Shown: positions 29,318-41,139 of the stretch, in pieces
How positions within the stretch are numbered: position 1 is the stretch's first letter
How the letters are laid out: each line of letters opens with the position of its first letter
Assembly: GCA_009103225.1 (NCBI GenBank)
Contig: RHPI01001168.1
Coordinates: 311,337 to 375,336 of the forward strand
Length of the DNA: 64,000 bases
Reading direction: 5' to 3'
DNA from: Chlorokybus atmophyticus
Lineage: Eukaryota > Streptophyta > Chlorokybophyceae > Chlorokybales > Chlorokybaceae
Notes under the pieces: generated by a model
What the model was told of the DNA's origin: nothing
The model's input: the letters and a program-made list of their open reading frames with translations, nothing else
Database searches by the model: none
Program-made: the position numbers and the translations under genes

Positions 29318-32300
29318 ATGTCGGCGGCAGCGGCGGCGGCGTCGGTTGCTTGCCATTGCTCGACGTCCTCACTGTCCTCCACCGGCGCGGCGCTCCCCAC
29401 GTCTGGCGCTTCCAGCTGCAGCTCGCCGTCCAGGCCTGCGGTAAGCCCAGCCCTCTTGCTCAGCTCAAGCACAATTTGCGTGCCTGCTGTCATGCATCCC
29501 ATGTGGCATTCCGTTGCAGAGTGCTGTGCGTCATGCATGCGCAGTACATTCAATCGATGATTGGTGCCTGCACATCCTCTGTCTCTGTGAGGAAACCCCC
29601 GATTTTAACCCAGCAGCGCATTGGAGCGGCATATTGCATGGCGACAAACGTTTACCCACCCCACCCCCCCCCCCCTCGGGCAACTACCTACCTACCGTCA
29701 ATCAAACTCCATAGTGTAAAGGCTTGTCTTAATTTGTGCAGAGCAAGCTGCTGTGTCTCATCGTGCAATGTGTGCTTCAAAACATGCAGCCATGCCGCTT
29801 CAAGTTGTCCTTCTGCCTAGCTGCGGCCATTCCTTCTGATCCCAAGCATTGCAAGTTTTCTTTGTTGCAATAGACATGTACAGGTAATCTGCATGTGTGA
29901 TTGCTTGCTGGCATATGGCATATGTGCATTGTGGCATGTGCTGAGTAATTGCTATGCTGGCAATGCAGCTGTTTGCGTTTCAATCGAATTGACCATTGCT
30001 TTTCTGGGTTGGTGGTTGGCTGGGGTATCAACAAGCACATGTGTACCACGGGATCTGTGTAGCTTGGGGTTTTCACAGTGCGCTTTTACGCGCTCAACTA
30101 AACAAACTCTTGCACACAGGGTCTATACAGAGAGAATGCCCTGTGTCTGCGTGGGTCCAAGCGTGGGTTGATTGCCAGCAGCAGAAGGGGATCTTTGTTG
30201 CAACTCAGCTCACGTCGCTCTGGGAGGTCAAGTGTGCGACCCAGACAAGCAATCAGTATGGATGCTGAGTTTGTCCCCGCGGACACCTCTAGTGTAAGCT
30301 GACCATGAACACTTGCTGTAGCCGTGCCTGCAGCAGCAAGCGCATGCTATGTACTGCTGCTGCATGATGCGAGTATCTGCCACGCACAGGCGTCCACGTC
30401 ACCATCCCCTGCTGACGCCGCGCACAGAACAACCGTTGGTGGGTTGAACGGGGAACAGCCAGAAACAGTGGGCAGGACATATGGGGTTGCAGCCGGGACG
30501 CCCGAGCCGTTGGGACCATCGTTGGGAGCAGACGGACGGGGGGTGAACTTCGCGTTGTTCTCAGAACATGCGAGCTTTGTGACTCTTTGCATGTGAGTTG
30601 GAGCTGATTGTTCGCACACCTGCATGCCTGCATACATACAGAGAGGTTTACTGCCGCATATTGTGGCTAGCACTGATATTGTTGGCATGCCGTCCTGTGC
30701 CCTCCCTGTCTGTAAAGTGTTGATCCAAAAACAAATGTGTTGCTCAGCGACATTGGTGTGGCAGATTGGAAGACCCACGCAGCAATGAGCCTACAAAAGA
30801 GTACAATCTGGATCCAAGCACACACAGGACTGGAAACGTGTGGCATATTTGCTTAGAGGTGTGGACAACTCGGACAGATTGTCGTCCTCAACAAGCCTTC
30901 AGTGTGCCTTACTTACCATGTTTGTATAGGGGATGCCACTACGCGGCCTGCGTTACTCATACCGGGTAGGAGGCGAGGGAGGTTGGGACAAGGGTCACAG
31001 GTGGGATCCATCGGCGTTGCTCTTGGACCCTTACGCTCCACTTGTGGAAGGGCGTCGTGTGTTCAATGAGGGCGGAATTCAACCATTCTTTGGAACCTTT
31101 GCGTTGGATGAGGAGCCCTTTGACTGGGGAGCTAACTACAGCCGACCGTCCATAGAAGAGGTGCCAGTGCTTGCTGACTATGGCATCGACCTTTGAACAG
31201 GGCCATGCACAGTGCACAACTTGTCATGTAGTTGGTGTACTGACGGAGTTCTAATTGTTACAGAAAGATACTGTGGTATACGAAATGAACGTGCGTGCTT
31301 TCACTGCTGATTCATCAAGCGGGCTGCCAAAGGAGCTTCGAGGCAGCTATCTTGGTGTTAAAGAAAAGGTGAGTGCCCTTTGCAAGACACAAGAAGACGT
31401 CAGTTGCATGCTGCACAAAGCAACTGTGCAGATGCATAGGAATGTAATACGCTGGATGTCTTCAGGTTGGGTATCTTAAGGAGCTTGGAGTAAACTGCGT
31501 TGAGTTGCTGCCAGTGCATGAGTTTGATGAATTGGAGTTTCAAAGAAGACCCAACCCGCGTGATCATTTGGTGAATACCTGGGGTTATTCCACTATCAAC
31601 TTCTTTGCTCCAATGACGCGTTATGCTAGTGGTGGGAAAGGTCCTTTGGCCGCCGCAAGAGAGTTCAAGGAGATGGTGAAAGCCCTACATGACGAAGGCA
31701 TTCTGGTATGCTGTGGTGTCTCTGTGGGTGATGCATCGGTGCAATTGCGCAGAATGTCAATGACTGAATACTGCTTACCTTGTAGGTAATACTGGATGTC
31801 GTGTACAACCACACCAACGAGAGCGATGACAAGTTTCCATTCCTGACATCATTTCGAGGAATTGACAACGCGGTGTACTACATGGTCGACTTCAACAGCT
31901 ACGTACAGCTGCGCAACTATGCCGGCTGCGGCAACACCTTCAATTGCAACCATCCTGTAGTCAAGCAGCTAATTCTCGATAGCTTGCGCCACTGGGTGAC
32001 CGAGTATCATGTCGATGGCTTTCGCTTTGACCTGGCCAGCGTGCTCTGCCGTGGCACTGATGGGGCACCGCTTACTTCGCCTCCTGTGCTGGAGGTTGTG
32101 CCTTGTGCCAGTTCAGTGTTTGACTTTGACCGCGGGCAGCTGGTCTGCCGCACGCGCTAACTGCTGGTTGGCAGGCTATTGCGAAAGACCCCATCCTGTC
32201 CAAAGTGAAGCTGATTGCAGAGCCGTGGGACTGTGGAGGTCTGTATCAAGTGGGAAGCTTCCCCAACTGGGAGAAGTTTGCTGAGTGGAATGGCCGCTAC

Positions 32301-33398
32301 CGCGATGATGTGCGGCGGTTTCTCAAGGGCACGCCCGGCCACAAGTCGCCATTTGCTACGCGCCTGGCAGGTACTGCCGCAATCACCGAGGTGATGTCTT
32401 TTGTTTTGCACAGTCCGCCTTGTAGGGGCACACATTGATGCTGGAGCACCTTGAATTGCAGGCTCAGCGGATCTGTATGCTGCCAGCAACCGCAAGCCTT
32501 ACCACAGCATCAACTTTGTCATTGCTCATGATGGCTTCACCCTAAGGGACTTGGTATCCTACAACTTCAAGCACAATGAGGCTAATGGCGAGGGCGGCCT
32601 GGATGGAAGCAATGACAATGAGAGTTGGAACTGCGGTGTGGAAGGTGTGACCAATGACCAAGGCATCATTGGGTTGCGCTGGCGCCAGATGAAAAACTTC
32701 ATGGTCGCCCTCATTGTGTCACAGGTAAGCGCACAGACTGCAGGCCACTACTGCCTGCGCTCTAGGCCCTTGTTTGTGTGGAGTCTAAGTGATTGCGGCT
32801 CAAAACTTACCTGCAATCTCACTATCAGGGCACACCAATGGTTTTGATGGGTGACGAGTATGGGCATACACGTGAAGGCAACAACAACAGCTATGGTCAT
32901 GACAACCGACTCAACCACTTTCAATGGGATGAGCTTGAGTCGCTGAAAGCAGGCTTTTTCCGGTTTTACAGCGGGTTGATAAAGTTTCGCGTGGAGCATC
33001 CCTTACTTGGTAGAAATGCTTTTCTCAGCAACAGCGAAATCACTTGGCATGAGGACCGCTGGGACGACTGGCAGGTAATGTGTCGATGTGACAGAAGCTG
33101 ACTTCAATCTGTTTATTGCCTTACTCACCAGTACCATGTGCATGTGCAGAGCCGTTTTCTAGCCTTCAGCTTGCACGAGGGACACCACGGTTGTGGCGAT
33201 TTGTACGTCGCCTTTAATGCCCATCACTTCTGGGTAGAGGCCCTGCTTCCACCTTGCCCAAACAACAACAAGCGCTGGGTGCGGCTGGTTGATACAAACC
33301 TGCCTTCACCAGATGACTTCATCCCCGAGGGCGTCACTGGGTTGGGTGCGACATATAACATCGCTCCGTATTCTTCAATTCTACTGGTAGCCAGGTGA
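29318..33398 (+). CDS. ISA3: plastid isoamylase-type starch debranching enzyme (ISA3-like), 12 exons
   Basis: Exons are 29318-29440, 30120-30293, 30390-30592, 30765-30858, 30930-31160, 31264-31368, 31466-31705, 31786-32094, 32175-32370, 32462-32724, 32829-33074 and 33150-33398. They give 810 residues. The Ala/Ser-rich then Arg/Ser-rich N-terminus looks like a chloroplast transit peptide. The CBM48-like domain follows ([23 protein letters not shown]), then the GH13 barrel: DVVYNHT (about 394-400), catalytic nucleophile Asp about 472 in DGFRFDLAS, acid/base Glu about 509 in [11 protein letters not shown], and Asp about 582 in IAHDGF. EPWDCGG rather than EAWDAGG favours ISA3 over ISA1. The enzyme cleaves alpha-1,6 branches of starch in the stroma, chiefly during degradation. 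The exon 5 donor is weak, and exon 12 has a second in-frame acceptor at 33132. Confidence 0.92.
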
Positions 33399-34115
33399 CA
33401 GGCTGTCACGTTAAATTGCAGGACCAATGACAGACTTGGCTGGTTTTCTTAGTTTCAGCATGTTGTATACAGTGCGCAGTGCGCTGAATATACTAGCAGG
33501 TGTAGCGCCGCCCAACTCTGTATCACCCGGCATATTTCCCTCAATCAGGCAAACTTGGTGTGACTTGGCAGATACGATTGCGCAAATGTTTTGTTATGTG
33601 TGTGTCGTGCGCCTTGCAGTGTAGTGGGCGGTTGGCAGCCGTTAGCCCTCCAGAACAGCTAGATGATATATTGTTGCATATTGTGATATGTAATACCTAG
33701 TGCTCCTTGGTTTGGTTTCTGCTTGAGCCGCTTGTGGCGAATCCGTCAGACTTTCTCTTATGACAAATGTTGCTGATGATCCACGGTAATCAGTTTCAGT
33801 TGCAGATGAGCCCGTGTCATTTTCACAACAACAATGTGAGGTGCAGACACGCAACCACAACCGCACTTTCCCATGTCCCACACAGCGAGCACATAGGTCA
33901 AACCTACCTGGTGTTGTGCCCGCCTCTCTCCATTGATAATCCCCAGCATCCAAGCCCCTCACCTTCTGTTTGCCCACCTGCACCACCAGGCCCACTCAGC
34001 CTGCCTGCGTTGTGCAAACCGCTCAGGCACAGGCGCGGAGGCATCACCGGCCGCCGCTGGGCCTTGGCGGCGGCGACGGCGGCGGTGGCGGCGGCAGTGG
34101 GCTCTGGCGGCGGCC
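33399..34115. other. intergenic, no gene seen
   Basis: Contains the 3' flank of the isoamylase gene and the promoter of the MRH protein gene. A GGC-type triplet run precedes the next start codon (34070-34113). No motif was recognised. Confidence 0.5.
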
Positions 34116-35867
34116 ATGGGTTGCGCGGCGGCGTCGTTGCTGTGGTGGTGGGTGGCAGCCGTAGCTGCCGGGCTGCTCAGCCAGGGCGGTGCTGCGGCTG
34201 ACTCCCGGCCTTGCACATGGCGGGACCCCGTGTCCGGCGTGAGGTACGACTTGTCGCCGCTGCAGGCCAAGGCGGAGTCGGCGGGCGCGGGGCACTACGT
34301 CATCAAGAGCGTCGCGCCGCAGGACCTCAGCCACGACTCGGCGCACGTCAACGTCGACCACGACGACGCCGTGGATCCCAACATGCACCACTACGGGTTA
34401 GCTCGACATGCATGCAGGCGCGGTGCCTGTTGATCATGCGCCTGTGATGGGACACTCTGCACTGCACGCTTGCTTGCTTGCATGTTGCCTTTCTTATTGA
34501 GTCATATGCATGCGCAAGTCTGTAACATCGCGGTACTCACGATGAGACTCTGTGCCTGTGGCAGCCTGGACGGGCTGTATCACATCCCTGCCGAGCGCGA
34601 AAAGTAAGTGAGTGAGTGAGGTAATGCTGTGTGCTGCTGCTGCTGCCTCAACAAGAGACAGCGCGCAGACATGTATCTGGCACACATTACAGGTACGATT
34701 ACTACATCAACGTGTGCGCGAACGTGCACCACAAACCGCGTGTCTGCCTCGGCAAGCCAGACGCACCCGCCTACCAGATTGTATCGGTGAGCGCTGGCAT
34801 GGAATAAAGACCGTTGTTTGGCGTGTGTTTCTGCATGTGTCAATGATGCGAGTTGTTGTGCGCAGGATCAAAGAGATTCATATGTAAAGCACTGGCACAA
34901 CCCGGCGTGCTTCGTACTCGGGTGAGCCTAACCCAAAACTCACTCACAGACGGAGTACAACAGCACATACCTACTTATGCACACGCACACAGCCCCGAGG
35001 CACGTATGCATGCGCGTGTTTGTCTTGTCAGGTCGTTGCGCAACATGACGTGGGCGCTGGCGGACCCGGGCAGGCCCGATGCCGGGGTCAAGATAACGTA
35101 CCACGACGGAGAGGCCTGTCTGCAGTCGTACTTCATCACCAATGGCACCGGTATGCAACATGCATGCCCTTGCTGCTTGCCAGTCTCCTATGGCGCCGGT
35201 GATGATGCTTGCAATATATATTCGTACTGTATGACAGCGTCGTAGCACGCTCATGAGCACACCACTTTGCACTGAGGCGCTCATTATTGTGTTGCTTGTG
35301 TTGCTGCGACGGATGAGAACCGACCAACTTGTTACTGGATGCGTGTTGTTGTGGTCAGGTCACCAAGAAGAGCACTGGAGGAAGATCCCGCGTCAGGTAC
35401 AGTCCTCACCGACACATATGAAGCATAACCATGCCCACGCTGACAGTGTTGCGCGCGTGCAGATGAGTCTGAAGCTCGTGTGCGACGAGCGTCCTCCCAA
35501 AGCCCTCAGCGGCAGCAAGGCCTCCGACCCTATGCTCGGCGCGTACGCTCACGAGCCTAGCATGTGCGCCTACGAGGTGGTTTGGCCCACGCCCCTCGCC
35601 TGCCCCGTGGTCCACTCCTTTTCCCTCTCCTCTCTCTCCTCCCTCCTCGCCTTCTTCCTCCTCGCCCTCCTGGCGGTCGCGCTGACGGGCGGCGTGCTGA
35701 TCGCCGCGGCCGCAGCCAAACACCGCAACCCCACGCGATGGGCGACGAGGGCGATACCGATGCTGGTGCGAGGCGACAAGGATGCGTGGAGGGACCTGGG
35801 GGCGACGCTGAGGATGAGAGGGAGAGGAGGGAGGAGAGACACGCTGCCAGTCATGAAGGGAATGTAG
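34116..35867 (+). CDS. type I membrane protein with mannose-6-phosphate-receptor homology (MRH) domain, 7 exons
   Basis: Exons 34116-34396, 34565-34603, 34693-34786, 34866-34921, 35032-35150, 35359-35396 and 35463-35867 join to 343 residues. A signal peptide (LLWWWVAAVAAGLL, about residues 8-21) precedes the luminal domain. That begins CTWRDPVSGVRYDLSPL and continues with YDYYINVCANV, VCLGKPDAPAYQI, ITYHDGEAC, PRQMSLKLVCDE and CAYEVVWPTPLAC. The YDLSPL opening, paired cysteines, the Arg before LKLVCDE and the Glu before VVWPT are hallmarks of MRH domains. A single membrane helix (LLAFFLLALLAVALTGGVLI) is followed by a basic cytosolic tail of about 60 residues. Relatives (cation-dependent MPR, Atg27/Mrl1-like proteins) sort cargo between Golgi and endosome/vacuole. 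A sorting-receptor role is inferred; the ligand is unknown. A good GT-AG site and phase agreement support every join. Confidence 0.8.
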
Positions 35868-36232
35868 CACGTGTGTCGGACTCGATTTTGTTGTGGTGTT
35901 GGTGCTGCATAAATGGAGTTGCGTTGTGTGGTTGCCCGCTTGGCAGCTAGAATGTGGCAAAGGCATGTTGCTGCGCGTCGAGTTGATTGGGACACGACTG
36001 AGAGAGCAGAGTCAACTGCAAACCTGTCAGCATTGGTCAACTGGAAGCAATTATCACGTGTTCGTTAACAATCAGTTGCTAGAGACTATTCACCACGCAA
36101 TGTGCTTTGGATGGTGATAGTCCTGTCACCCGCTGTTTTCGCACGAGGCTGTCCACACTTATCTACAGCTAAACAACTAGTATAAACTATGTACAAACAA
36201 TCAGTTACGGATTGGTGGGAGGTGCGTGCGTG

Positions 36233-36832
36233 TCAGCTGATGGAGGAGGAGGTGGCCAGAAGCTGCCCCTGAGCTCTGAGAGCTCTAAGACGCTCCAGCG
36301 CATCGTCCACCGCCGCTGCCCTGCGCGAGGGGGACTCACCCTGCAGCCCCGCCTCCTCAACGACATCATCGCCCTCCTCCTCCATGCGAGCGTCGGCGTC
36401 CTCGCCGCAGGCCGCCGCAGGCGTGTCCGTCAACCGCCTCCCCGCCTCCCTGAGCAGCCGCAGCAGCACCAGCCTGTGCTCCACCCGCACCTCCTCCACC
36501 TCCTGGACGACGACCGGGCTGCTGCTCTGCGCGCCCAACCACGCCAGACCAGGGCTGCTCAGCCCAGCGGCAGATGCCTTTTTCCTGTCGACACGGTCCA
36601 CCTGTTCCTCCCCCTCAACATCCTTGGCCTCGGCCTCCTGCGGCCTCTCTTCCGCAGCGGGAGGAGGCGACAACGACACCGCCCCGCTGCCCGACGACGT
36701 GCGCCTACGCCGGCGCAGCTGCGCCGGCATGAGCGACACCTTGGTCGCAGGCATCCTCGCCGCCGCCGCCTGCACCTTGCATGTGCATTTGTCAACGACA
36801 TGCTGCAAGTCGTGCCGCATGGCGTCAGTCAT
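36233..36832 (-). CDS. hypothetical charged protein with coiled-coil-like segments
   Basis: The minus frame from Met at 36832 (MTDAMRHDLQHVVDKC) runs 199 codons. It has an Arg-rich block (QLRRRRRT), an acidic centre and two Leu/Val heptad-like segments (VEEVRVEHRLVLLRLLREAG and DDALERLRALRAQG). The opposite strand here is of poor coding quality. The region is GC-rich, where long open frames arise easily, and its start overlaps that of the plus-strand DUF98 gene, so one of the two starts is probably wrong. The frame is open further upstream to 37267, but over the DUF98 exon, where it is only a shadow. No family was recognised. Confidence 0.4.
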   Translation of the reverse strand: MTDAMRHDLQHVVDKCTCKVQAAAARMPATKVSLMPAQLRRRRRTSSGSGAVSLSPPPAAEERPQEAEAKDVEGEEQVDRVDRKKASAAGLSSPGLAWLGAQSSSPVVVQEVEEVRVEHRLVLLRLLREAGRRLTDTPAAACGEDADARMEEEGDDVVEEAGLQGESPSRRAAAVDDALERLRALRAQGQLLATSSSIS

Positions 36833-37178
36833 GGCGGCGGTAGGGGCGGGGGCCGTGTGGACTGGGAGTGGCGGGCTGTCAGCGTCTTCCCCCCCAGCCC
36901 TGCCGCGCAGCAGGAGACGGCGGCGGTGGGGTCCAGGAGCAGGGAGGGTGTCTGCTCGCTGGCGTGGTCTTGAGGCTGTTGATTGGGAGGGCGGCGAGGC
37001 GTCTGCTTCCTCCGAGCTGTGCGCGAGGCGGGTGTCGCCTCCCTGGCGCGTGCTTCTTCTCTCCGACGGCAGCGTCACGCGACACCTGCAGGCAGCCACG
37101 GGGAACGCCATAGACACGGACTGCCTCGCCATGCAGGCAGAGGAACAGGAGGAGGAGGGGGGACAGCAGCCGTTGCAT

Positions 37179-37209
<31 letters not shown>

Positions 37210-37537
37210 AGATCGGACCTGGTCCCAGGATCAGGCGCGAGGTGGTGCTGAGAGACGCGCACGGCAACGCCCTCGTCTACGCAGCATCATGGTCAGAACG
37301 CATGATATCACGCACGACTCGCGTCAACTGCGTTGCTGTTGCTGTTGCTGTTGCTATGTGACAACGTTTGGGTAGATTGGTTACGTCAGAGTTTGCTGCA
37401 AGCATGTCCAGAAGCGATGGTAAACACCACAACGCACGCGGACGCATCTTGCGTGCTCGTATCACGCGTGCATATGCGTACTTGCGCGTGCGCGTGCGCG
37501 TGCGCGTGCGCGTGCGCGTGTGTGTGCGTGTGCGCGC

Positions 37538-37584
<47 letters not shown>

Positions 37585-37975
37585 TGTCAAGTTGTGCCCG
37601 AGAAGATCGAGCCCTTTGTGTCTGTGTCTTGAAGAAAGGTGGCGCGAGGAGGACGTGTCTCGGTACCTGAACGCGGACGTGCGCACCCCCATCTGGTCTT
37701 CCCTGGCCAGCAAGCGCATCGAGCTCTTCCGCGACATACGCAGCGTGCAGCACGGGCGCGCGGGACAACTCATGGCACAACACCTCGCGCTCGCACACGA
37801 TGGCGACAGCGACAACAGCAGCAGCAACACGAGGCTTCTGTGGGCGCGCGAGTACCTTTTCTGGCACGGCGGACGGCCCCTCACCGCCATATTCGAGGCG
37901 TTCTCACCCGCGCTGCAGATGTATTTCGGGCCAACATATGCTCCTGCTCCTCCACACGCCCACGATCGACAATGA
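36819..37975 (+). CDS. Ycf21/DUF98 chorismate-lyase-like protein, 2 exons, probably plastid-targeted
   Basis: Exon 1 (36819-37291) and exon 2 (37639-37975) join in phase 2 to 269 residues. The N-terminus (MASVMAAVGAG, then Ser/Arg-rich) looks like a chloroplast transit peptide. The core has VSPPWRVLLLSDGSVTRHLQ, RIRREVVLRDAHGNALVYAASWW across the splice, then RTPIWSSLASKRIELFRDI and REYLFWHGGRPLTAIFEAFSP. These blocks are those of the DUF98 family (Ycf21 in some algal plastid genomes), related to bacterial chorismate pyruvate-lyase UbiC. Some UbiC-fold enzymes release pyruvate from chorismate to make 4-hydroxybenzoate. Whether this one does is not shown. The intron contains a TG/CG microsatellite. 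An alternative start is the Met at 36831. Confidence 0.82.
37483..37588. repeat. GTGCGC / TG microsatellite in the DUF98 intron
   Basis: Hexamer-like gcgcgt repeats pass into a nearly pure TG run. Alternating purine-pyrimidine sequence of this kind can adopt Z-DNA. It lies entirely within the intron. Confidence 0.9.
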
Positions 37976-38631
37976 CACTGTCTTTCTGCGGCTGCGGTAT
38001 GTTGAATTATTACAGCGATTGTGGGGGGTTAACACACCCGGTTTGCTTACATGGTGGAGATTAGTTGACATCGCATCAACAACTCGATGCTGTTGTTGTC
38101 CCACTCGCAGGCCAGCACAGTGCTGTGGTGGGGTGGCGCTTGGCACGTACAACAAGGTGCACGCAGAGAGTTTGCATAGAGAGAGTTGGCTGGACAGCGC
38201 AGGGTTGGAATTGTGAAGCGGCGAGTGTTTGTCTTGGGATGCCTGTGAATGTGCTACGTGGCTAAGCGGCTACACACACTTGTTGCAGCTACTAGGTAGC
38301 ATCAGCCTGCAAGTGCTGTCTGGTGCGGTGCACATGATGCACATGATGGGCGTGTGGTGCATCTGTGGCGGAGACTGACGTTGCCATCAGACAGAGAACT
38401 GTGTTATCCTGTTGGTGGTTGTTGTGTCTCGACCAATTTGAACGGTTACAAACAGCAACCAAATCAGTTGCTTCCTGTACATGTTCTCCAAGTTGCATGT
38501 GTTCATTGCACAACCACAATCGTGCTATATACTGTGCTTAGTATCAACTGTATACTCGCACTGCTCTCATCTCCGCCCATTGATTATTCTACACAGACTA
38601 GCATCATATATGATATATGCGTGTCGCAGCT

Positions 38632-40178
38632 CTACTGAGTCCGGTAGTAAACCGCTTTCGAGAGCGCTGCCAGCTCGCCATTCTGAGAGTATGTGACAGA
38701 AATCTTCTGCACCTCGTTCCCGCCCGGCAGCACCCACGTCGCGGTGGCCGCAGCCGCAACGGGCTCCGGCGGCACCTCCTCGGGAACATACATACTGAAC
38801 ACACAACAACCAAACAGACACATGCGCATGTTACCATCAGTCAAGTGGTGGTATATGCATGGCTGCATGTTGCTGCCGTGATGCGAGACCTATACCTGAA
38901 CCCGTCGGGCGTGTGCAGCTCAGTGCAGCGGATGTATGCTGGAGTGTCTGAATACGGAAGCCGCGGGTCGCGCACGTGAGAGTTGAATGCGAGGGGTTGG
39001 GTGGTGCCCACAACATCCAGATACTGTGTTGCATGCGTGTTGGTGACTTTGTTTCAGCACCGGATGGTTTGCGCGCAAGTGTAGAGCAAGCACGCGTACC
39101 TCGAGTGCTGCTGTGACTGTCTCTACGGTCGCGGACCAGTTGCCAACACTGACATCAGGCAGCGCTCTCGATGGCGCGTGTGTATCGTTGGTGTCGGGCA
39201 CGTCCTCAGCAAACAGCGGACTTGGCCAACCATTGGTGTCTTCTCTCTGCAAAGAAGACAAGCACCAACAAGCAATCGGCAAGGACACAGCAGCCACCAG
39301 ATGACGTCATGGCAGCACTCGCACGCGCATGCGGATACATACGCACCAGCGCATGTGCACGCACGCGTGCACTCGCATTCACGCGCCTGCAACACGAGCA
39401 GCCACAGTCCCTTGCGCCCGTCTCTCTGGTATGCTATCAAGACGCTTGCGCGCGCGCCATTGCGTTGTTGTGTCTTGAGCCCGTACCCGTGGAAGAACAG
39501 CTCCATCATGTCCGTATACCTGGACGTCGACGACGACGACGACGAGTAGCTGTTGAACGCCTCATTCGCGCACGCGTCTGCACGCACAAGAATATCATGA
39601 TGCAGCACGGAAGTCAGCACGCATGACAGTAATGTCATCACTACTACTACTCACTTCCGCCGGAGGGTATTTGCAAGCACCGCGCGGAAGGTAGGTACAG
39701 CCGCGGGCACATGCCGTTGTCGAGCATGTCTCGCTCATACTGGTACTCCCAAGACCTGCAGTGTGTGTGTTGAGGAGTCGATTACCACAAACCGACAAAG
39801 TTACCAGGCAGAAACAAAACAGCACTGCTCTGACTTCGCTTTGGTCGTGCCGTCGGCGAATGTGTCGGTGTTGGTGTGATGCACGGTGTGGCCTCCGCGC
39901 CACAGCTCCGAAGCGTCAAAGTGCCTCACCTTGCTGTGTTTGGCAACCTGCACCCACACCCAAGTGCACTCAGTGCCTCCGGTCGTTGTATCTCGCGACA
40001 CATCCACACCAACACAACAACATGATGCACCACCTGCGCGCCTGTGGCGACGTCGTATACGACGTTGAATCCGTCGAAACGTCCGTCATTGCAGCGCCAA
40101 AACATGTCCCAGAGCTGCCGACGACGCATCTCTGAATGCTCAGACGATGATGAAGCTTGCACGTCATCTTGCTCTTTG
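38632..40178 (-). CDS. conserved-looking multi-exon protein of unknown function
   Basis: Seven in-phase minus-strand exons were found: 40178-40034, 39947-39835, 39755-39655, 39577-39396, 39246-39100, 39023-38896 and 38794-38632. At least one more 5' exon must exist; a candidate, MASTMLAR, starts near 40502. Recognisable blocks are RRQLWDMFWRCNDGRFDGFN, VRHFDASELWRGGHTVHH, WEYQYERDMLDNGMCPR, MMELFFHGYGLKT, DPRLPYSDTPAYIRCTEL and NEVQKISVTYSQNGELAALS. A WD..FDGFNVVYD start, a HHTNTDTFADGTTK strand pair and a C-terminal beta-rich end vaguely recall lipocalin-like DUF3598-type proteins, but that is a guess. No signal peptide or membrane helix is visible. The splice phases and conserved-looking composition make a real gene likely. 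It is convergent with the DUF98 gene. Confidence 0.65.
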
Positions 40179-41093
40179 CTGTTTTGCACGCAGATACCCA
40201 AAAATCTCAACTACTCTGCCTGCACACGCATCTGAATGCATGCATGCGTGTGTGGAGAGAGGGATGCACGGCATTAACGACTCCGTTGTTGTTGTTACTT
40301 ACGTGACTTAGCGATGCATCTTGAGACCTGTAACAATAGCCTGACTGTGCACAGTTGGTCGTGTGGCCTCCTATCAATCATGCTCTCAGACCGGCGCTGG
40401 CACGGTAACCAATCACGAACATGGCCATGCATGCCTTGCCTGACCATTTGGAGAGACAAGCATGCTACGCCTTTTCTCACCTTGCAAGCATCGTGCTCGC
40501 CATGTGGCGTTGAGGAGGGGACAGAACCGGCAGGCGCCGCCGTTGACGCCGTGGCAGCGAACGGTCTAGCCTAGCCTGGCCTGGCCCGGCTGGGCCTGGC
40601 CGTATGTTTAACCGCCCGTGGTTGCAAGGACGGTTAGTCGCAGCGTGGAACTCTGGCTTGATGACGACGTAAAGATTACCTGGCGGTCAGGGGCTAGCCG
40701 GGGTACTTGACGTCGTCAGCTGACGTGGCTCAGTTTCGATTCAATTTTCTGTGTGAGAGACCACGTCAAATTATATGTAGGGTAAAGTGCCCTAACTTGG
40801 TAAGTGTTTTTGGGTTTCAAGGTTTTTGTGAGAGCTGTGGTGACTTTCCGGCGGTGATGGTCATATGTTTCTTGTCGCTGAAACTATGATCCACACAACG
40901 GTGTCGAGACCGGCAATTCCCCGAGGGAAGCCGCGGGGAACCGCCCAGGGAACCCCCCGCGCCCGCCCGCCGACCGATTCGAGCCGCGAAGACCGGAGAC
41001 CGCCAGTAATCGTATAGCATATCATGTGACTATGCAGACATAACAATCGGTATACATGCATATAATAGACTTACGCAAGTGCGCGTGCATGTT

Positions 41094-41139
<46 letters not shown>

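Noticed and set aside
29263-29553. Minus-strand ORF overlapping the isoamylase first exon
   Set aside because: It is antisense to the Ala/Ser-rich transit peptide; the plus-strand exon joins in phase to a recognised enzyme.
34089-35900. Mannosyl-oligosaccharide glucosidase or glucosidase II beta subunit
   Set aside because: First considered because of an MRH-like start, but the protein has one MRH domain, a C-terminal membrane helix and no glucosidase or EF-hand region.
36384-36818. Upstream part of the plus frame as N-terminus of the DUF98 protein
   Set aside because: It is low-complexity Ser/Leu/Arg sequence without start-proximal logic; the Met at 36819 begins a normal transit-peptide-like sequence and the family core.
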